From: Phoma sp. XZ068
Taxonomy: Eukaryota > Ascomycota > Dothideomycetes > Pleosporales > Didymellaceae
NCBI GenBank assembly: GCA_004835665.1
Contig: RBKR01000023.1
Location: 868,001-932,000 of the forward strand
DNA length: 64,000 nt
Direction of reading: 5' to 3'
This document shows, piece after piece, positions 10,066 through 21,982 of the stretch. The position numbers and the translations under genes are program-made. The notes under the pieces were generated by a model. That model made no database searches. It had not been told where the DNA came from and was given only the letters and a program-made list of their open reading frames with translations. Position 1 is the stretch's first letter. Each line of letters starts with the position of its first letter.

Positions 10066-11080
10066 GTTGCTTCTGGTTTCTGCTGCTGTAAAGATAGACT
10101 AAAGTCAATTGAATCTGTATCCAGCTTCAACTACAAGTTTGAAGAGAAAGGAATTGACGAGGCAGTCTCCTGGGGAAGGCTCTCAGGTAATGCATAGCAA
10201 CACGTCGGCTTCGTCGGCATTTGAACGGAATAATTTTACACGCTCTTAGCACGATTTAATGCATGGAGGGGCACGAGGCGCTTGTTGAACGGCTGACAGA
10301 CCACGCAGCATTTTGCCGTTTCCCGCGGCCGGCATGACGTTTGACTGGACCGCAATGTTGTAGTGGGGTGCATCTGTGCACTGTGGAGTTCCTAGGGAAC
10401 CCTGCCGATGCGGGGAAATCTGCCATTTTGATCTTCATCGCGGCAGATGAACTGTTACAGCGCTTCGAGTGTCTTGTAAACGTATTGCTGTCGCACGCGA
10501 AAATTTCCATGCTCATCGTATTTTGCGAATGACGCCAATGCCCTTCCCCAGGCCAAGAGAATTGGGAAGTCGCGCATGATGCACCCCACGCACGCGACTT
10601 CATTCTTATTGGTGGATAAACCCACCAAGTTCCTCCGGACCTCGAATCTCCAGAAGCACCCCCGTGCTGAGCCACTTTGCCCATCACCCAGACCCCTGTC
10701 ACACCCAGTATTGCCTCTACAGGACAGGCGACCATTTAGTCACCCCACAGTGAATGGTGCCGCATTTCGCGCAGATGTCCCCCGAAATCGCCAGGCGCTC
10801 CCAAACAACCCGGCACACGATTCGCTCCGAGCTGTGCGGTCTCCATAGTATCGAATTCCTTAGCGAATGAACGGCCCGCATTTGAGACGTTGATTTTTCT
10901 GAAGCAGCGGAGAGGCGCGACTTAAGGTGGGATGTCCTGGCCTCGCTACATCCGCCGACTTCCTCGCTGATATATTAATGCTGACCGAGCCCATGTGTAT
11001 GCATTGATACTGATTCTCTTCTTCCTCTCCTCTGTATAAACGACAGAACAAAACATTCAACTATACATAACACAACAATC
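10066..11080. promoter_or_regulatory. Shared upstream region of oxidoreductase and aldolase genes
   Basis: A 1-kb divergent intergenic region. A TATAAA at 11035-11040, preceded by a CT-rich tract (about 11012-11032), lies 46 bases before the aldolase ATG, a typical fungal core promoter arrangement. No gene was recognised inside. Confidence 0.5.
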
Positions 11081-12055
11081 ATGTCTTCAAACAGCAATGG
11101 CGTCAAGAAGGAGCGCACGCCTCTGCGTGCCGGTGTCTACTCTCCCACCATGACCTTCTTCGACCCTGAGACAGAAGAGCTTGATGTGCCTACAATCAAG
11201 AAGCACGCTGTCCGCCTTGCCGAGGCCGGCCTTGTTGGTCTGGTTACAATGGGATCCAACGGTGAGGCTGTCCACCTTTCCCGTGCGGAGAAACAGACTG
11301 TCACACGAGCAACTCGCGAAGCTCTTGACGAAGCTGGCTACAAGAATGTTCCCGTTATTGTAGGCGCTTCAGAGCACGGCATCAAGCTCACCATCGAACT
11401 TGCCAGGGAAGCAGAGGCTGCTGGGGGTGAATACATCCTCACCGTTCCTCCTTCTTACTACCGCTACGCCATCGACGAGGAGGCAATTGAGGAGTACTTC
11501 ACCAAGGTTGCTGATGCATCGCCCCTGCCCATCATCATCTACAACTACCCCGGCGCCGTTTCTGGAATTGATATCGACTCCGATCTGCTCATCAAGCTGG
11601 GCAAGCACCCCAACATCGTTGGCACCAAGTTCACCTGCGGCAGCACAGGAAAGTTGACCCGTGTTGCGTATGCCCTCGACGCTGTTTCCACCAAGGGCGC
11701 AGGTAGCGGTTACATGGCACTAGGTGGCATTGCAGACTTCACAGCACAGACAGCTGCGTCCGGCGGTTCTGGTATCATTGCTGGCGGTGCTAACGTGATC
11801 CCCAAGACCTGCGTCAAGGTATGGAACCTGTGCGCAGAGGGCAAGCTGGAGGAGGCGTTTGAGCTGCAGAAGAAGCTCAGCAAGGGTGACTGGGTACTTA
11901 CTAAGGCTGCGATCCCGGGTACCAAGTCAGCAATTCAGAGCTACTTCGGCTACGGTGGATACCCAAGGAGGCCGCTGAAGAGGCTCTCGAAGGAGAAGAC
12001 TCAGGCTGTTGCTGATGGTATCAAGGAGATTATGGAAATTGAGAACAGCCTGTAA
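11081..12055 (+). CDS. DapA/NanA-family aldolase (dihydrodipicolinate synthase-like; possibly 2-keto-3-deoxy sugar-acid aldolase)
   Basis: Class I aldolase or lyase of the TIM-barrel DHDPS/N-acetylneuraminate lyase family. Fungi make lysine by the aminoadipate route, so a role in lysine synthesis is unlikely. Fungal members include LGA1/GaaC, which cleaves 2-keto-3-deoxy-L-galactonate in galacturonate breakdown. The gene is intronless, 324 residues, with a clean ATG. Visible features are VTMGSNGEAVHLS (GTTGE-type substrate loop, about residues 55-67), IIIYNYPGAV with the catalytic Tyr near 154, and GTKFTCG with the Schiff-base Lys near 183. ANVIPKTCVKVWNLCAEG fits the C-terminal helix region. 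The length is normal for the family. The neighbouring Gfo/Idh oxidoreductase would fit a sugar-acid pathway, but this is inference. Family call firm; substrate open between LGA1-like and other fungal paralogues. Confidence 0.85.
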   Translation: MSSNSNGVKKERTPLRAGVYSPTMTFFDPETEELDVPTIKKHAVRLAEAGLVGLVTMGSNGEAVHLSRAEKQTVTRATREALDEAGYKNVPVIVGASEHGIKLTIELAREAEAAGGEYILTVPPSYYRYAIDEEAIEEYFTKVADASPLPIIIYNYPGAVSGIDIDSDLLIKLGKHPNIVGTKFTCGSTGKLTRVAYALDAVSTKGAGSGYMALGGIADFTAQTAASGGSGIIAGGANVIPKTCVKVWNLCAEGKLEEAFELQKKLSKGDWVLTKAAIPGTKSAIQSYFGYGGYPRRPLKRLSKEKTQAVADGIKEIMEIENSL

Positions 12056-12551
12056 GTCCCAAGTATCAACCCTTGGAGAGCTGAGGCTCAAAACGTTGTT
12101 ATGCATTTATGAAGTTCATCATGTATATAGTCACCCAATAACGAAAGCTACTTCATAAAACCAGTGAGCCTCGGATATCCGCTGAAAAGGCCGTGAACGG
12201 TTAGCGGCTGTGATTCAAGACTCATGTTACACAAATGCTCAGATAGATTGTTAACGCAGAGAAGTTGGGCTTGTCACACCCCTTATTGTTAAGACTAGAT
12301 TTTTTACAGACACGGCTCTACAAATTCAGACTCCTGCCACCTTTTGGCTCTGCATGAAGCTGTAGGTTGTGCAATTCCTGGCGCTGACAAGATCGCCAGA
12401 CGTAGTCGTTTTCAACGCCAAGCCCCTCATGGCTTAGACATAGCATAGGGCGCAACGCAGCTCAATTCTGACTCACCAATCCCCTTCGTACTTGAGCACG
12501 TCTGTATCGACACGAGTTCGTTTACAAGCACATATCGGCCAATTTGCAAGC
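12056..12551. other. Intergenic
   Basis: About 500 bases holding the aldolase 3' end and the GST promoter. Nothing else was recognised. Confidence 0.4.
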
Positions 12552-13259
12552 ATGCATCTTTACGATAGTACTCTCCCGTCCGGAAACGCATACAAAATCC
12601 AACTACTCCTCTCCCACCTCAACATCCAGTACTCACGAACAAGTCTGGACATCCTCCCTCCTGCATGCGAAACGCGCCAGCCAGATTTCTTAGCCATCAA
12701 CCCAAATGGCAGGATCCCAGCTCTCACACTTGATAACGGAACTACACTCACGGAGTCCAACGCCATCCTTTTCTATCTCGCAGAGAGCACGCCGTACCTA
12801 CCGGATGACAGGCTCGAGCGCGCACAGGTCTTGCAATGGATGTTCTTTGAGCAGTATTCGCATGAACCAAACGTGGTACGTATGATCATGCCAAAAGACT
12901 GGAGTACCAGACGATGAAGTGGAAAACTAACTCGGGCCGCTCAGGCAGTGTGGAAGTTCAGAACATACTGGGCTCCTGGCGGCTTCTCAGATCTATCTGA
13001 GCCCCAGATCCAGAAGATTCGGGATGCGGGACAAGCTGCAATCGATGTCATGGAGAAGCATTTAAGTCGGGAAGGTAGGAAGTGGTTCGTTGGCGAGGAG
13101 TATAGCATCGCGGATATTTCCCTTTTCGCATACACGCAAACTGCGGAAATCTTGGGGTTCAAAGTCGGTGAGCATGTGAGAAAGTGGTTAGCGAGAGTGC
13201 AGGAAACGACGGGATGGGTAAGGATCGATAAAGATCCTACGGGGAAGAATCCTTTCTGA
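12552..13259 (+). CDS. Glutathione S-transferase
   Basis: Cytosolic GST that would conjugate or reduce substrates with glutathione. Exons 12552-12875 and 12945-13259 give 212 residues. The intron has GTACGT, a CTAAC branch and a CAG end. The N-terminal thioredoxin fold starts MHLYDSTLPSGNAYKIQLLL, a Ser/Pro-type catalytic turn. It contains FLAINPNGRIPALTLDNG (cis-Pro loop) and TESNAILFYLAE, the Glu-Ser pair that binds the gamma-glutamyl group. The all-helical C-terminal domain has FVGEEYSIADISLFAYT, the N-capping box/hydrophobic staple motif. The length is standard. I prefer the ATG at 12552 to the upstream frame because the beta strand begins right after it. It lies between a catabolic-looking pair and an XlnR/CLR-2-type activator; a link is not shown by sequence. 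Confidence 0.85.
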
Positions 13260-13861
13260 TGGGATGCATAAGGTATCTATTGTGATTGTTGCGAATCTAG
13301 TACTGTACGTCATATGCACGATCAGATTAAGTGACACTTAGTCGGAGATACGAGCATTTTGAAACACAATTGCGCTAATTGACCCCACATTTGCAGTTGC
13401 GCTTTCCATTTTACTTTCCACATAGCTCATCCCGTTCCATCCTTCCCTGCTCTATCCGTTTTCTCCGTCCAGCGATTTCGCCTCCACACCTTTTAATTAA
13501 TGCAGCCCCTGGAACTCAGCTGACCAGGGATTGTATTGCTTCGCCTGTCTCGCAGAGATCTAGGCGCATCCTTAGACTAGTTCTAGAAGCACACCCTCGC
13601 ACGTACTAACCGAGGCTGGTGTGTTGTGTTCCCAGATATGTGCGTTGCCTCCTAAAAGAGACTATCAAGTGGTATCATTTGCGCTCTGCCTTCCATATAC
13701 ACAATCCTTTTCCAAACTTGGAATTATAAACATGAAACCTTTGGTCATCCAATCATCCAGTCGCCCGCAAGTTAAGTTGCGTTGCGTTGCTCGTAATTTG
13801 TGTATGCATATCGTCATCGTATCGTACAACCCAGCTCCTTTTTCGCTTGTGGTATTCAAGT
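13260..13861. other. Intergenic, convergent 3' ends
   Basis: 3' flanks of the GST and the minus-strand activator gene. Nothing else was recognised. Confidence 0.4.
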
Positions 13862-16524
13862 TCAGATTGCGAGGCCGTTGCCTAAGCTTGTCCATCGGTA
13901 CAGCGAAAGCACTTCTCTGCGTTTCGCGGGTGTCATCTCTCTGGCGTGACCGTGGCCTTTAATTTGTGCTAGTGTCGAGATCATCACTTTTCGGAAATTT
14001 CTCTGCAACTCGAGTCAGTATGCGTTGCGGAATACAAAAGGGCCGATCGTCCTACCTGATACTCTGTGTTGAGAGTGACAACCGCGGCCTCGTGTGCTCG
14101 AACAATAATCTCACAAGCTCGGATGACTCCATCGTTAGACTCGGTCGACAGCTTGTCCGCCAGCAAAAGAAGAATCAGACTTCCTTGCAACAAATACTGT
14201 ATCGTTGTCAGTAAATGGGACTATTGCGAGAAAATATTAACTTACCATGCCAAAGAGATACGGCATGAACGAGAGATCCGGGTCAAGATCCAGTATCTCC
14301 TCCACTGCGTGTGCTGCGGATATAGCATTCGATGTTGCAGCAAGGAAAGATGGCGAGCAGATCCACATGTTGTCGTCTTCGAGAAGTGCAACAGGGTCCC
14401 ATTTCCCATGCAACAGAATATGCAGAACGTGCATGATGTGCGTTGCGTAGGCGGCGATCTTTCGTGTCTGATGGATCCATTCCATGCGTACGTCGTCAGG
14501 TGTACCATTTGCTTGATTTACATCATCATTCTGTCCACAGCCCTGTTGAGCTTTGAAGTCTTCGATGCTGTATGCGTAGCTTTCGAGCTGTCGTCTGATC
14601 TCTGCTTCGTGAAGTTCCCAGGAAGTTCGTTGCCCAAATCTGGGGTGGTTCTTTTGCGCATTTAGGTCCACAATATCGCCCAGGATTGTCATGAGCGGCA
14701 GGAAGAAACCAAATACATCATGCGAGGTGCATTGGAAGTTCAGCCCTTTCCTTCTCGGGCCCGGATGGCCAGTGTAGAACTCGCCGGCTTGCCACACTGT
14801 GTCTGGAACAGGTTGGAAAAGATCCTCACACTCGTTGTCTAGCATGGCCAAGGGTCGGTTGTAGCAGAGTCCCAGGTGGCGATCGATCATGTACAGTAGC
14901 CACCACAACCTTCGTCTTTCTTCCTTCATTTCCTCCACAAGCGCTGCAGCAGGTGTGCCTACGTCGATATCGCCGTTCTCGTTTGCATGTCCATTGCGCT
15001 CTTTGGCCGAATCCATTGGTAACTCTCTTCCCAGCTTGAGTTCACGTGCAAGCGACCATGCAGCGTTCCACCACCGAAGTGACGCTGCTTTGTACTCGCT
15101 TGCAGAAGTCACCACTCCCAAGTTGAGGTATGTCGCTACGTCGTCCAGATTACTAGTAGGTGGCATGGCGCCATCCATTCGTCCATCGTATCGCCCTATT
15201 GTTCGCTCCACGTTGAACGAGTCATGCGCTGCTGAGGCGAATCCGTTGCGACCAAGAGCAAAGCCATGTGAGGAAGGGGAATGTACTAAGGGTTTAAGTA
15301 AATCGACTGTCAGCTTCCACAACTTCTGGCATATGATGGCTCTTGCAGATGGCGAAGAGGTCAGGTATGTGGCCTCGCTCGTCTGCGCTGAGACCCAGAG
15401 CATACTGGCAAGCAAGGCAGGACTGCATTTCCTTGGTTTGTGCTGACGCAGGAAAGATCGCTTTCTGAAGACAGTCCCTAGGATGTACGGTGACACTGGC
15501 TCCATGAAGACCGATGACGAACTTTGGAAATAGTATTCGAGAAGGTCGCAGGCAGTCGAGATGCTCATGATGGCACCGAGGTGTTGAAAGAGAGGCTTCA
15601 GGACCGGATATCTGCATGTTGTTGCGCCGGCTTGTGATGAGTTGACGCTTACACCGGATTGCGGCGATCCGGTATCTGCTGAACCATAACTGTGTGGAGG
15701 TGACGATGGTCGAGGTGCTTGGAAAGGAACAGGATACCCTACGTGAGCATAATCCGCTGGCATTGATGCCAATCCATTCATTGCATACATTAGCTCTTCG
15801 TTGCGTGGCATTTCGGCGTGCATGGAGCCTAGCAACAGTGGATCGATCATCATGTGTGTTACTGGTGGGTTGAAGGGCGCGCCTTTCCAGATAATCAGTA
15901 TTCTTCTTGAGGGCTTTGCTAGGAGTCAACGTACCAGTGTTGAAGCCTTGCCATTCTCCAGGAGGAGGATTGTGCAGGTTGCCCTTGCCGCCAGAGACGA
16001 AATGTTGCGTTACTGGTGTTGGTTCTGACTGCGACCAGCCTTCATCTTCGATCTCAGTAACAACACCAGGCCTCTCGAAGAGGCCATTGGACGCAACCTG
16101 AAGTTCATTTGGCGTCTGTGGACTGCGTGATGCAGCTGCTTCTGCTTCTCGTTGTTTCTGGATGTGTCGAGGTACCTGAGTTACTCAGCACTGTGAACCA
16201 ACACCTAGTGTCTAGCAACCCAACCTTTCCGCGGCGTTTCTTCTCTCTGTTATACTGGCAGACATATTCGAGCTCTACAAGCTGTCAGCCTGGCTTTACA
16301 CGAATGGATATTCCGTAACGTACCTATACATCTGGAGCATGGCGCCTGCCCTGCAACGAGCCATCCAGTCAGTATTTGTCTTTCATGCATGCAGATGGGG
16401 CCCAGTTACCATTACAACGAGTACGCATACGGTGGCAGTGATCGCAGGCTCTGCTAACCCTTCTCTTAACTGCCGCGGAGCTTTTACGCTCCATCTTAGC
16501 CATCTCAAGTGCCGTGGGCTCCAT
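13862..16524 (-). CDS. Zn2Cys6 transcription activator of the XlnR/CLR-2 (ClrB/ManR) family
   Basis: Nuclear regulator of the group that switches on plant cell-wall degrading enzymes and sugar use. Seven exons, 16524-16410, 16350-16324, 16274-16225, 16175-15935, 15882-14246, 14196-14056 and 14002-13862, give about 783 residues. The zinc cluster is perfect CX2CX6CX5CX2CX6C (Cys 27, 30, 37, 43, 46, 53) and is built from the first three exons, followed by a basic EKKRRGK tail. The middle holds the fungal-specific TF domain with LLASMLWVSAQTSEATYL, DDVATYLNLGVVTSASEY, and RRLWWLLYMIDRHLGLCYNR. The C terminus has LLLLADKL, TEYQRNFRKVM and SLYRWTSLGNGLAI, the XlnR-type end. The cluster sequence CDHCHRMRTRCNG differs from XlnR proper (CDQCNQLRTKCDG as I recall), and the length is shorter, so I favour the CLR-2/ClrB/ManR branch. 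The 5' end may extend: the frame stays open about 120 bases upstream without an ATG. Confidence 0.82.
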
Positions 16525-19500
16525 GGTAACTATGTCAACCGGTGGAACGTAAATCTGATCAGTGGTAAGGGAACGGTCTGGGGAAGGCCGGTCATGCGAT
16601 GGTAGAAAGCATATGTGGGCCTCTGATCAGAGCTCTGCCGAGGAACATCTCCGAATATGGGCACTAATCGGGGTGGAGGCCGGTGCTTTCAAGGCCAGTG
16701 TCACCTGGCGCCTTGACAGTTCCATGCGTTCGAGAAGCGAGGTCAGCCTACGCGCGAAAACGCAACAGGCGTAACCACAAACTGCAGTAGTGCTGCCATA
16801 CGATGTGGCTCGTCGATCCTGGGGCATTTGCTGCCGGCACAAGTCAGGGTGCAATTCATCCGGTCATTTTAGCCTAAAGTCGAAAAGCCCCGCAACTCAG
16901 AACACTGTTTGGCTAGCGCCAATTCCCGTTCGCTTGTCACTTCCACCACTTGCCATCGTGTGCCTGGCTTTTAGCCCAGGCCTGTGGCTTCACTACCATC
17001 ATTATTGCAACAACCTTAAACATAGGCCTTGTCCTTCCTTTGCCCCGGATTTATTCGTCACAGGCCTGGCGGCGAGTCGCGCTGGGTTTCGCAGCGGCTC
17101 CCCGTAACCGCTCTTCCCTGGTTCTCGTCTTCCAGAAACGCACACCTACCGAAGCGGCAGACGTCAGGGCGTTAGAGCAACGGGGCCATGAAACGGAAGG
17201 TAACCAGACGATCGTTGGCGTCCTCTCACCGTACACTAGACAACCGCGTCCTCGGCCAATAACACCCGCGACACGCCGCCTTGACGTCCGAGAATAATGA
17301 AGTATTTTCGTGCCGGCGCACCTCCACACCGGCAGCCATACCACGAGGCTAGTCCGGAGGATGCACTTTTCCAACTCTATCGTATGCCACGGCCTTTTCC
17401 GCCACTCAGGTCTGCAATGCTTACTTCAACTCCAACACGTACTCGCCTTGGCCCCAACAGGCAAATTTGATGCCTAATTTGGCGACGGGTTCGAGGACGC
17501 GCAGGTTGATTCTCGCCGAAGACTGATCTGCCTCATCGTCGCATGACTGCAAGCCCCTTGAGATTATACTCTGTAATAGTGCACCATTCGTTACCCACTT
17601 GTGCCAGCTACGATCTCTTCATGAGGACAACGGAGCATACTAACGCACCCTTCAATCTTCGTACTTCGTTTAGGTCGTTCGTTAGGCTAGAGCCGCAGGT
17701 GGGCGGTTCTTTCAGGTGAAACATTCCGTGGCAGGGACTTGCATCCTTCACTCCATGCTCTGATCGGCACGTCACTCTTCGATATTCGAATTGCATCTCA
17801 TCAACAGAATCTTAAAACGTCGCATATATGCAATCAAAAGCGCATTGACTGTGCCGGCGGGCCGTAAATGGGTTTGTGCTACGCTGTCCTCTCACCTGGA
17901 ACACGCAGTTTGTGGATATTGAGGAACCTGCCGTACATTCTCTGCAAGCCGCGAGCACGTTGATGCGTTACACACCTGCAAGCCTCACGCACGAGGACAT
18001 GCACGGAAGCATGCATGCCGACAGAAATCTCCACGTTTCTTCTTGCAGCGTTGATGCATCTCAGATGCAGGAGATGCGGGCCGGAGCTCTTGCATTGGTT
18101 GGCTTCCCTCTTTAGCAAATGGCACAGCGGCTGGACTTGCGGCATTCACAGTCGGTCTGTGTCATCCATTGGATCCAGGAAAATGCCCTGCTTCAAGACA
18201 AGCGAGCGCGGGTATCTCACTACGTATAGTTAGGCCCCATGTATATCTGCGGTTCGCTTTAGCGTGCAAAAGCTCCCCACTGCTGATCTATTATCCCCAC
18301 AAACGCCAAGATGCAGGTGTGCTTCTGGGGTGTGAGCTGACGGATAACGTCCAACACGTTCTTACCCATTGGCGAGGCTGACGCTTTCTCCAACCTCCTG
18401 CATCACATGCATCAGCGGATCTCCGCAACTTGCAGTATTCGTGTGACGCTCGTTGCTCGAATACACGTCCAGCAGGTCATAATTCAGCGCACATTTGAAA
18501 GCCACCAATTTACTGGCCCGCCCAGTACTTTGCAGGGCGTAGATCATTTTCCAGTGGCAGAGATTACACCTGCACTTGTACCTGGTACCTAGCGACCCAC
18601 AGGCTGCAATCACTTTGGCCATGGCCACAATTATAGTACACAAAAGGAATGAACGTCCACATCTGTCACCTCAGCAACTTTAGCGCCAGAATGTTCTAGG
18701 GTGAGTCAAGCACCCCTAGTAAATCGATTCGGCTCAGCGGAAGTACCCTAGATTGTACTCGTGGCCATTCGATGCTTGACGTCTTAAAATCACCTATTAT
18801 ACCCTAGACCTTGTCGGGATGACCACGTAGTCGCCCAGAGTAGAGAGCCGTTGACATTGACCTTTCTACGACTAGTGCAACCGGGAGTCGCTCCTCCACT
18901 AGGTATCGTGCATCCAATAATTTCTGTTGGATGGCTGATGGCAAGACAATCTGGAAGGCCAGAGGAACCGGGATGTCGCAATCATAACGGTAGACGCCGT
19001 TATGGACTGACCGAGATCATGCACTCCAGTTTTCATCGTATATGTGCAGGGAGGGGGGGTATATAGGCAGCATTAAGCCTCATGTGATACTGCGAAAAGG
19101 TCAGATATTGATGAAGGACAACTCCATAAAGGCATGATCGAATGTCTGCTGCACATGCATGAGATCATACTAGTCAGGAGTTGCAGATGCATTAGATTTA
19201 CAATCGCTAGACAGTCACTGGCAAAGCCCACACCGTCCCTGGTGATCACTCGCGAACTGAACGGGAACACCGATGTCACAACCAAGATGTCAAATCAAGT
19301 TCCAAGTGGGCATTACCGAACGACAGCACGCCACTCCAGAGTGATGTGCATCAAGGTTCACCACGTTGTCACCACGAGTCCAATGTGACAGGGTCTGACG
19401 GGGTGGCTGCGGTCAACCTCCATCAGCCTTCATTGGTCGCAAATTCAAAGCTGGAACCTTGACATTGTTAGATGTCTCAGAAAGACGGGAAGCAAGCGCG

Positions 19501-20033
19501 TCCCGCCGGAGCAAAAACCGGAAGCATCCAGATGAATATCTGTTTCAAGTCGCTGGTACCACGGAACGAGCTTCAGTCGCACGGATCCCCTGGTCTCATT
19601 CTAGAATAAGGCATGGAACACAGCTTCGGCTATACTGCACATGAATTACTCTTGTATCCAAAGACCAGGCTTCATCTTCCGTTATTCCCGCCTGCGCGAT
19701 GCTATTACTGTAGCAGATCAGTATTGCATAACCAACGACACGGTACGGTACATTTTGCAGTGTCCGTATGATCAGAGATCAGCGCGCTGATCAAATTTTG
19801 TCAGATCGGCTTCGGATTTGGATACAGAGAGTCTACAATCTGGCAGTTTGAATTGTCAGCGAGGGCAATAACTATCAACCAAGCTTATCCCAGTATTACG
19901 CTCCCAGAGACGGCGCGCAGACAATTTGTAGTCACAAGCTCATCAGCACCCTCATGAATACCTCTCATCAAAACTAATTATGATCACAGCTCGACTGCCT
20001 TGATGAAGATTATTATGTCTTGAAACTTAGCAC
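16525..20033. other. Long gene-free stretch
   Basis: About 3.5 kb. The first 0.5 kb is the upstream region of the activator gene and may hide a further 5' exon. Beyond that I read both strands and found only short frames with random-looking composition. There are no tRNA-like arms, LTR ends or transposase motifs. GC is not strikingly lowered, so an obvious RIP-degraded repeat is not seen. Confidence 0.5.
16868..16976 (-). promoter_or_regulatory. Two GGCTAAA motifs upstream of the XlnR/CLR-2-like gene
   Basis: GGCTAAA, the reported XlnR-type core site, reads on the minus strand at 16874-16868 and again at 16976-16970. A GGCTAG variant lies on the plus strand near 16910. All are within about 450 bases upstream of the chosen ATG. 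This suggests auto- or cross-regulation; binding is inferred only from the motif. Confidence 0.35.
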
Positions 20034-21291
20034 TCACTTTCCAGCTTTCTCAGCGTCCGCCTTCATGCCAGCCTGAACCCATTTGCGAGACTCTGCGGCC
20101 TGCTCTTCCATCTTTGCCTTGTCCTTGAGCGTCTCCTTGATCGTGTGCGGATCAGGTACGTGGCGTCCCTTCTCCACGCCGGACCGCTCGGCCATGCGCT
20201 CTTCCCACGCCTTGAGAGTCGGGTAATCATCAATCTCGATGCCTGCCCAGCCAGCTGCTGCAATCCAGCCCCAGTGCGCTATGTCTGGGAAGTGTAAGTA
20301 TAGGTCTAGGAGGTTTTGTGGCAAAATGCCAACGATGGCCAGAAGCCAAATGCAATGACATCAATCGGAAACAGTATAGGGCAAGGAACTCTTACCAGCG
20401 ATAGTGCATTTCTCGCCCACCAGGTACGGCCGCTTATCGGATGCAAGATGCTTGTCAAGTACGGAATAGAGGCGGCGAGTTTCGTTTGTGTAGCGGTTAA
20501 CTCCATATTCAATGTGCTCAGGGGCGTAGCGGGAGAAGTGGTCTAGATTGCAGTCAGTTCCATTTGCTCAAGAGCACAATACATGAACGTGACAAGTCTT
20601 TCCAGACCCAGATCCGCAATCACATGGATTAACGCTGCCAATTATGTGTCTTAAAGAGAGAGAGAGAGAGAGAGATGACCTCAGGAAATGAGCTAGAGAG
20701 GCATGGACCGCGTGTTCGGAAATTTATGAAAGCCAGAAATCGGAGAAGCCATGCTCTCTCGACGACACTCACTCGTCTCTCGGGCTTTTTACTTGGGCTT
20801 TCTACTCTTCCAGCTCTTTCCCGAATCCACGTCCAAAATCGCCCCTGATTAGTTGAGAGTTACTTACTGGCTTGACCTTGCATAGGTCCCACACCAGCGT
20901 TCATGAAGAACAGCCAATTGTTCGTATCGTACCACTCACGGCTACCCTTGGGATATGAGATCTTGTTGTCGGTATCGTAACGCTCCACCAGATACTGCAT
21001 GATGCTTCCAGACTCGAACAAGTTGATAGTTTTCCCATCAGTGAACTTGTCGGTCAATGCAGGAATGCGGCCATTGGGGTTGATGGCGAGGAACCAGTCT
21101 TCCTTCTGCGTGTTTTTTCTCATATCGATCTTCTCAACCTTGTAGGGAATACTGCTATGGTCAACAACACGTCGCTCACAGTAGACGCATACGTATAGTA
21201 CTCACCCAAGCTCCTCCAGGGTGATGGAGATCTTGATGCCATTGGGCGTTTGTGCTGTGTAGAGAACGATGTCTGATCCTTGGGACGACAT
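20034..21291 (-). CDS. Ure2-like glutathione S-transferase
   Basis: Cytosolic GST of the Ure2p/YfcG type, with possible glutathione-disulfide reductase or peroxidase activity. Four exons, 21291-21206, 21151-20868, 20542-20396 and 20284-20034, give 255 residues. The start reads MSSQGSDIVLYTAQTPNGIK, with the Ure2-type TxxxPNGxK active-site turn, then ITLEELGIPYKVEKIDM. FLAINPNGRIPAL is the cis-Pro loop and NLFESGSIMQYLVERYD the Glu-Ser glutathione site. NWLFFMNAGVGPMQGQANHF and YLVGEKCTIADIAHWGWIAAAGWAGI belong to the helical domain. The C terminus is an Ala/Lys/Glu-rich tail. Intron 2 is 325 bases, long for this window, and carries a GA-dinucleotide run. No prion-like Asn-rich N-terminal domain is present, so a nitrogen-regulatory Ure2 role is not implied. 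Confidence 0.87.
20653..20675. repeat. GA microsatellite in GST intron
   Basis: A run of about eleven GA/AG dinucleotides within intron 2 of the Ure2-like GST gene. The plus strand reads agagag...; the transcript has CT repeats, i.e. pyrimidine-rich. Confidence 0.85.
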
Positions 21292-21982
21292 TCTGGAAGG
21301 TCTTCAATACGGTCCACTGATTCAATATGTATAAGCACTTCAGGACATTGGAAGGCTTTGTACGAAGGTGAAGTGGGGTGCGGGGAGGGGCTAACACTAA
21401 CTGAGAGCTTGATTAGAAATTATGGACTTGCAGCATATTGTGCTTACTATACAATAACCTTTTGTGAATGATGGAAAGTCAGGCACCACATACTCTTTGC
21501 AACCATAAAACTCGAAAGAGCTGACATCTAAGTAGAGCCGGAGAGGTGGTGCCACTGCACCTGGAGTCGCAGATTGCTCAAGCCAGCCACCACCGGCCAA
21601 CTCTGAGGAAATCCTAACGTTCAATTCTTGCAGTTTCTGCGCTCTTCCGACGGTCCTTACTCTCTCAGAACAATAAGAGTGAACTTTGTGGCTCACTTAG
21701 CTATTGCGCGTTCTAAGCGCACTGCAGCCTTTTGACGCTGAAGGCTGAGACAATTGTGAAGCTCCATAATTAGATCCTCCAAAGCGACAAGTTCAACATC
21801 CAAAACGACGAAAGATGTACATAACTTTGAGTTCCTGAGTGCATTCTGTAAAAGCGATTGACGCGGAGGAGGCGGAAATATGGCCACGTGACGCCAAGGA
21901 CAGGACTAAATCGACTTTACTTTGCCGCGCCGCAATACATTCGCGCAACACCCCATCGATCACCGAACAACTGTCAGCAAAT
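21292..21982. promoter_or_regulatory. Shared divergent promoter of GST and MSL5
   Basis: About 690 bases between two divergent ATGs. Small frames occur but none is convincing. It presumably holds both promoters and 5' UTRs; no clear TATA box was recognised. Confidence 0.4.

Noticed and set aside
14066..14665. 199-codon plus-strand frame with hydrophobic tail
   Set aside because: Antisense to conserved exons of the XlnR/CLR-2-type regulator.
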